From Xanthobacter agilis (GTDB lineage: Bacteria > Pseudomonadota > Alphaproteobacteria > Rhizobiales > Xanthobacteraceae), in contig NZ_JABWGX010000017.1 of assembly GCF_021730435.1 (NCBI RefSeq), positions 49,393 to 113,392 of the forward strand: a stretch of DNA of 64,000 bases. The letters run 5' to 3'. Of this stretch, positions 59,930-64,000 are shown one piece after another. Both the position numbers and the translations under genes were made by a program. Position 1 is the first letter of the stretch; each line of letters opens with the position of its first letter. The notes under the pieces were generated by a model that was not told where the DNA came from, searched no databases, and saw nothing but the letters and a program-made list of their open reading frames with translations.

Positions 59930-61083
59930 GCGGTCGTCGCGGCGCGTTTGGTCTCGGGGAGGCAGCGCGCGGCGCGCAGGATCGAGACCGGCGGCCGACC
60001 GGTCAGGATGCGGGCCTTGTCGGCGAAGCTGAGGCGATCGGCGTAGAAACGGGCGACCAGATCCTCGGACAAGCCGTAGAAGCGCTGCAGGATGATATAG
60101 CGCCGCTCGGGATCGGCCGCGCGGAACAACATGCGATTGAGCAGGCGGAAGAAGCCCCGCCGCTCCCAGGCGGCGATGGCGTGGCGGCGCATGGCGGCGG
60201 CCAGCGCCGGCCCGGACAGGTCGGGCAGCGTGCTCACATGCTCGGCCAGCGCCACCGCATCCGGCAGGGCATAGCCGGTGGTGGGATGAAACAGGGCGGC
60301 CCGCAGCCCGCTCCGGGCGACATGGGGGTGCCCATCGGCGAAATAGGCGCGGATGTCGCCGCCGAGGGCGATCGGCAACACGCCGGCCTCCTCGCGCACC
60401 ACATAGTCGGGCACGAAGCCCTGGGCCTCCAGATAGGCGCCGATGCGGGCACGCACCGCCGCGCGCGGCAGCTCCGGCCCGTCGGCATAATAGGTGTCCT
60501 CCACCAGCAGGGTTTCGGCATCGAGCGGCAGCACATAGACGAAGCGATAGCCGTCCACCTGCGGCACCCGCGCATCCATCAGGATGGGCCGCTTCAGCCC
60601 ATGGGGGCGGGTCAGGCGCACCTCCTGCCCCAGGAACTTCTGATAGCCGAGGTCAAGGTGGGGCGAGGGCGCGGCGCCGCGCCCGTCCACCACCGCGTCA
60701 GCCGCGATGCGGGTGCCATCGGCGAGCGTCACATGGAACGGCGCCACCTCCACGACCTCGGCCTGGGTGCGGATGCGGGCGCAGACGCGCTCGGCCAGCA
60801 CCGTGGCCAGCTGCTCGGAGGTGACGGCGCCGTAATGGCCGGAGAGGCTGCGGGAGAAGGCGGGGAAATGCACCTCGTGCCCGATCCAGCCGAGCGCGCG
60901 GAACGGCGCGATGAAGGTGCTGCCGGCGGCATCGAGGTCGGAGGCATGGAACGACCAGGTGTGGTTGCCGCCCACGCTCTCGCCCGCCTCCAGGAGCGTG
61001 AAGCGCACCTGCGGCCGCCGCTCGAACAGGCGCGCCGCGATGAGGCAATTGGCCAACCCCGCCCCGACGAAAAGGATGTCCAT
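59926..61083 (-). CDS. crtY: Lycopene beta-cyclase (CrtY)
   Basis: A 385-residue flavoprotein cyclase. It begins MDILFVGAGLANCLIAARL and has the GGNHTWSFH, VDGRGAAPS, PLDAETLLVEDTYYAD and HPTTGYALPDAV segments typical of CrtY. It forms the beta rings of beta-carotene. First gene of crtYIBX, so its upstream region (61084 on) should carry the operon promoter. Confidence 0.95.
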   Translation of the reverse strand: MDILFVGAGLANCLIAARLFERRPQVRFTLLEAGESVGGNHTWSFHASDLDAAGSTFIAPFRALGWIGHEVHFPAFSRSLSGHYGAVTSEQLATVLAERVCARIRTQAEVVEVAPFHVTLADGTRIAADAVVDGRGAAPSPHLDLGYQKFLGQEVRLTRPHGLKRPILMDARVPQVDGYRFVYVLPLDAETLLVEDTYYADGPELPRAAVRARIGAYLEAQGFVPDYVVREEAGVLPIALGGDIRAYFADGHPHVARSGLRAALFHPTTGYALPDAVALAEHVSTLPDLSGPALAAAMRRHAIAAWERRGFFRLLNRMLFRAADPERRYIILQRFYGLSEDLVARFYADRLSFADKARILTGRPPVSILRAARCLPETKRAATTA

Positions 61084-61667
61084 GCGCCGGCTCCTCCCCG
61101 CCCGGGGCTACAGATCCGCCCCCTCTCGCATACCCCGTTCCCGCCGCCCGGACCAGCCTTTCAGCCATGGGGGCCAAGAGACAGGCCAAGAGACAGGCCA
61201 AGAGAGGGCCAAGAGAGGGCCAAGAGAGGGCCAAGAGACGGACCAAGAAAGGGAACAAGAGAGAGCAGAGCGGAGCCGCGCCTTGTGCACCGGCGTCGAG
61301 GGTGTGGCACCGTCGCCGCACCCGGTGCAAAACGCCGGCATTCCACCTTGGATATGCATCCGGACCCGGCGCGCCTTCCCTTTCACCCGCCCTCGTGTAA
61401 GCTGCCGGGCCATAATCCGCGCGTGTCTTCCGCGCGCCGCGGCTTGCGACCACCACTCCCGGCTCTCAAGGTCGCGCGCGGGGGCCGCAGGTGCGCTTCA
61501 CGCGTCACGGGAACCGGTCGCCAGCGCTGGAAGACGTATCAAACGACTATGTCTACGCCTTTTTCACGCGGACGGGACTCCACTCCGCTTAAAAGGGCAC
61601 ACGCCTGATCCAGGCACCACGCGGGGTTCACGACCCTCCCGGACAGCCCTTGCCTCTGGACGCGAAG
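61084..61667. other. Divergent leader region of crtYIBX and the diguanylate cyclase
   Basis: 584 bp without a gene. It holds an 11-bp tandem repeat (61171-61266) and a dispersed inverted repeat: GTGCACCGG near 61284 and CCGGTGCAA near 61322. No full promoter is clear. Confidence 0.5.
61171..61266. repeat. 11-bp tandem repeat upstream of crtY
   Basis: About eight units of GGCCAAGAGA(C/G) with period 11-12, the last two decayed (GGACCAAGAAA, GGGAACAAGAG). It lies 88-183 bp before the crtY start, at the place of the crtYIBX promoter. Confidence 0.9.
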
Positions 61668-62852
61668 ATGCGGTTGGACTTCCAGACCCTTTATGTCATC
61701 GTCCTGCTCAATTCGCTGAGCTATTGCGTGGTCTGGGCCGGCTTCGCCCATGTGCACCGCGACATTCCCGGCGCGCGATACTGGTTCGGCGCGGCGGTGA
61801 TGACGACCCTCGGCGGCCTGCTCATGGCGGCCGACGGCTCGACCTGGGGCCGGGCCTTCATGATCGCCGGCAATGCGCTGGTGGTTGGGGGATTCGTGCT
61901 GGTATGGCACGGCATCCGCGCGTTCTACGGGTGCCGGCCGCGCTGGCGGATCGGCCTCGCCATCGTCGCCGGCGCGGTGCTGGCGGGGCTGCTCGCGGAC
62001 CACAGCCGGGCCAGCCAGAACATCGCCTATGCCGGCAGCCAGCTGGTGCCGCTGGTGCTGTCGCTCACCGTGCTCTGGAGATGGGGGCGCGGCACGCTCG
62101 GCGCCTATGTGGCTGAGGCTGGCCTCCTCGTCGCCATCGGCGGGCATGGCGCGGAAGCCGCGCTGAACACCCTGCGCCTGCTGGGGCGCCTTTCCACCGA
62201 AGGCTATTACACCGTTGCCGCCGGCCTGTTGGTGGCCGTCATCGTGGGCGCCGGCCTGTGGTACCTCGGCTTTCTGCTGATGGCGGTGGACCGGCTGCGC
62301 CTGAAGCTCAACCGGCTCGCCATGTCCGACCCCCTGACCGAGCTGCCCAACCGGCGCCATTTCCTGGAAGTGGCGCAAGACGGCCTCAACCGCGCACGGG
62401 CAGATCAACAGCCCCTGGCCATCCTCTTGATCGACCTCGATCATTTCAAGGGCATCAACGACCGCCTGGGTCACGCCGCCGGCGATGCCTGCCTGCGCCA
62501 TTTCTCGGCCCTGTGCGCCGCCAGCGCCGGATTGCGGAGCCTCGTCGCGCGCCTGGGGGGCGACGAATTCGCCATGCTGCTGGAGGACGCCCAGCCGAGC
62601 GACGCGGTGCAGGTGGCCGACGCCCTGGTGCGGGCCGTGGCCGCGACGCCCCTCCACTGGCGGGGCCACGCCATCTCGCTCACGGCGAGCGTGGGGATCG
62701 CGGTCCACGGCGCCGAGACCCTCACCCCGGAGGCCTTGATCGAAGCCGCCGACGCGGCCCTCTACGAAGCCAAGCGCCGAGGACGAAACGGCTTCACCCT
62801 GGGACCCGGCGCCGGTGGCGTCGCAACCGCAGGCCTCGGGATGCGAGCCTAA
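61668..62852 (+). CDS. Membrane diguanylate cyclase (GGDEF)
   Basis: A 394-residue protein. Residues about 1-210 contain roughly six TM helices (TLYVIVLLNSLSYCVVWAGF ... TVAAGLLVAVIVGAGLWYLGF), an MHYT-free sensor. The cyclase domain has DPLTELPNRRHF, DLDHFKGINDRLGHAAGD and GGDEF at about 297-301. No RxxD inhibitory site precedes it, unlike the cyclase at 36.2 kb. The ATG at 61668 is used; an in-frame TTG at 61650 has no ribosome site. It diverges from crtY. Confidence 0.88.
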   Translation: MRLDFQTLYVIVLLNSLSYCVVWAGFAHVHRDIPGARYWFGAAVMTTLGGLLMAADGSTWGRAFMIAGNALVVGGFVLVWHGIRAFYGCRPRWRIGLAIVAGAVLAGLLADHSRASQNIAYAGSQLVPLVLSLTVLWRWGRGTLGAYVAEAGLLVAIGGHGAEAALNTLRLLGRLSTEGYYTVAAGLLVAVIVGAGLWYLGFLLMAVDRLRLKLNRLAMSDPLTELPNRRHFLEVAQDGLNRARADQQPLAILLIDLDHFKGINDRLGHAAGDACLRHFSALCAASAGLRSLVARLGGDEFAMLLEDAQPSDAVQVADALVRAVAATPLHWRGHAISLTASVGIAVHGAETLTPEALIEAADAALYEAKRRGRNGFTLGPGAGGVATAGLGMRA

Positions 62853-64000
62853 AAAGCGGAACCGGGGTCTATGAGCGCCCGCCGCGCGGGCGCCGGCAAA
62901 CCCTTCCCCCGCGCGGGACGCCAGGGCATCCGCCGTTGGCGGTGGCCACGGCCGGAGCATTTTCGAGGGCGGTGGATTTCACTGTGCACGTGAAGCAAAT
63001 GTGTGAATGCGAAAACTGAGAGCGGACGATGCGGGCCGGTCTGCACGGAACTTGCCCGAGCCCCGCAGACTTTGGCGTGGCCACGCCGTCATCACGCGAG
63101 CCCTGCGCCGTCTCGCCGAGCCATCTTGCCAAATGGTGGTCCAACCCGTGGATGTCTTGTGTTCCACGTCCGCGCGGACCGCGGCGGCGCGGGCGGATTC
63201 GGCCGGCGGGAACCGCACGCAAAGCCTTGCGGCTTCCACCACCAGCCCGCCCTTCGAGTGAGCCCAAGCGCCTCGCTTCGAGCAGCTTGCGGGCCGGCGG
63301 GCGGCGACCATGTCGTCGCGATCGCCGCGCCCCGCATTCACGCGCGCCGGCATGGGCCATGGGCAGACGCAGGCCAGCCGAGGCTTTGCAGCGGGCCCAC
63401 CGGCGTGATCCGCGCCTGCGTCCCCGCGGAAGATGTCCGGGGCCGGCTCCCAAGTCCCTGACCCGGCGGCTCCGAAGCTTGGGCCGGCCCGTTCGGAGGG
63501 GGCGAAGTCCGGCGGCTGACAAGGGCCGCGCCCCTCCACACCACGCGCTCCAACGCGCGGCCCAAGGCGACCGGCCATCAGAGGCCGGACGCGGTCTCGC
63601 CCGCGCCCCTCCAGCGACGGGGCGCGGCGCAAGACTTTCTTCAATTAAATCAATTCATGGCCGTCCATTGCTACGGGCGTGACACGCACCGAGCAACTCG
63701 ACACCGGGCCTGCGGACAGGCGCCACAGCCGAACATGACGAGACTGCCCGGCTGCCCCTCGCGCCCCGCCTCGTCTTTCGGATCGCTCGGCCTGAACACC
63801 CGCCGCGCGCGGGGCTCCGGGTTGACGGCCGGCACGGCGAGAGACGTCGATTTCGGGATATCAGGGCACCGCTGCCCCTCGCGGCGCCCGGCGATAGCCT
63901 GCGGCGCAGGGGGCCCACGGGGCCTTGATCGCATGGGCCACAACCGCCGGCGAAAGGAGCCACAGGCCCGACTTGGGGGCCCGACTTGGGGGCCCCGGGG
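62853..64000. other. Long stretch without a convincing gene
   Basis: 1.15 kb. Frames of 80-220 codons exist on both strands, but their composition is Arg/Ala/Pro/Gly chance type and none has a motif. An AT-rich patch at 63640-63655 (CTTCAATTAAATCAATTC) stands out as a possible promoter. A frame from ATG 63656 stays open to the window end (115 codons) but looks random. The end carries a two-copy GCCCGACTTGGGGG repeat (63967-63994). A tRNA cloverleaf was looked for and not found. Confidence 0.45.

Noticed and set aside
61171..61266. CRISPR array
   Set aside because: Units are 11 bp with no spacers.
62853..64000. tRNA or other structured RNA in the terminal gap
   Set aside because: No cloverleaf or paired T-arm motif could be drawn.
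63656..64000. Gene running off the right edge from ATG 63656
   Set aside because: Open for 115 codons, but composition is random Arg/Gly/Pro/Cys and there is no ribosome site.

Overview
The window is GC-rich DNA from an alphaproteobacterium of the order Hyphomicrobiales (Rhizobiales). Support comes from the FeuP/FeuQ-type two-component pair, a gene transfer agent (GTA) cluster in the Rhodobacter capsulatus (RcGTA) gene order, the Porin_2-like leader peptide and the codon use. The complete zeaxanthin-glycoside type carotenoid cluster fits a yellow-pigmented Xanthobacteraceae member such as Xanthobacter; that genus call is inference.

Layout. 1-6.4 kb holds an ArsR regulator (cut by the window edge), a LOG-family phosphoribohydrolase, queD/queE (7-deazaguanine synthesis), a flavin reductase, a universal stress protein, a lipoprotein and a FeuP/FeuQ-like system. 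6.5-36.1 kb is a GTA structural cluster on the minus strand, reading from terminase (36.1 kb) to tail fibre and endolysin (6.5 kb): TerS-like, TerL, portal, small head proteins, prohead protease, capsid, connectors, tail terminator, tail tube, chaperones, tape measure, distal tail, hub, NlpC/P60 peptidase, megatron, DUF2793 fibre. I see no integrase, repressor or replication gene. Plus-strand or mixed host-type modules break the cluster at three points: a guaD/ABM/DUF5677/DUF817/DUF2809 group between portal and capsid, a trypsin-like protease plus SLT-SPOR lytic transglycosylase between capsid and adaptor, and a Lys/Ala/Pro-rich histone-H1-like gene plus a porin-leader-like gene between tape measure and distal tail.

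36.2-49.7 kb is housekeeping: a diguanylate cyclase, a YegD-like Hsp70, tRNA-Pro(CGG), fabI, a phosphatase, a CNNM/CorC-type protein, aroC, a broken oxalate decarboxylase, a HXXEE membrane protein, a ribB with an N-terminal HTH, and a DUF1194 protein.

49.7-61.1 kb is the carotenoid locus. A type 2 isopentenyl-diphosphate isomerase (minus) diverges from crtE-ABC ATPase-ABC permease-crtZ (plus). These converge on crtY-crtI-crtB-crtX (minus, all joined by 4-nt overlaps). Between the two arms lie a decayed copy of the crtX 3' end and a three-unit long repeat. The pathway is IPP/DMAPP to GGPP (CrtE), phytoene (CrtB), lycopene (CrtI), beta-carotene (CrtY), zeaxanthin (CrtZ), then glycosylation (CrtX). 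The embedded ABC transporter is the least expected member.

A membrane diguanylate cyclase and about 1.1 kb without a convincing gene close the window. Short tandem repeats and G-tracts in leaders (upstream of feuP, the HTH-ribB gene, crtY and the gene at 29553) recur and may affect expression.
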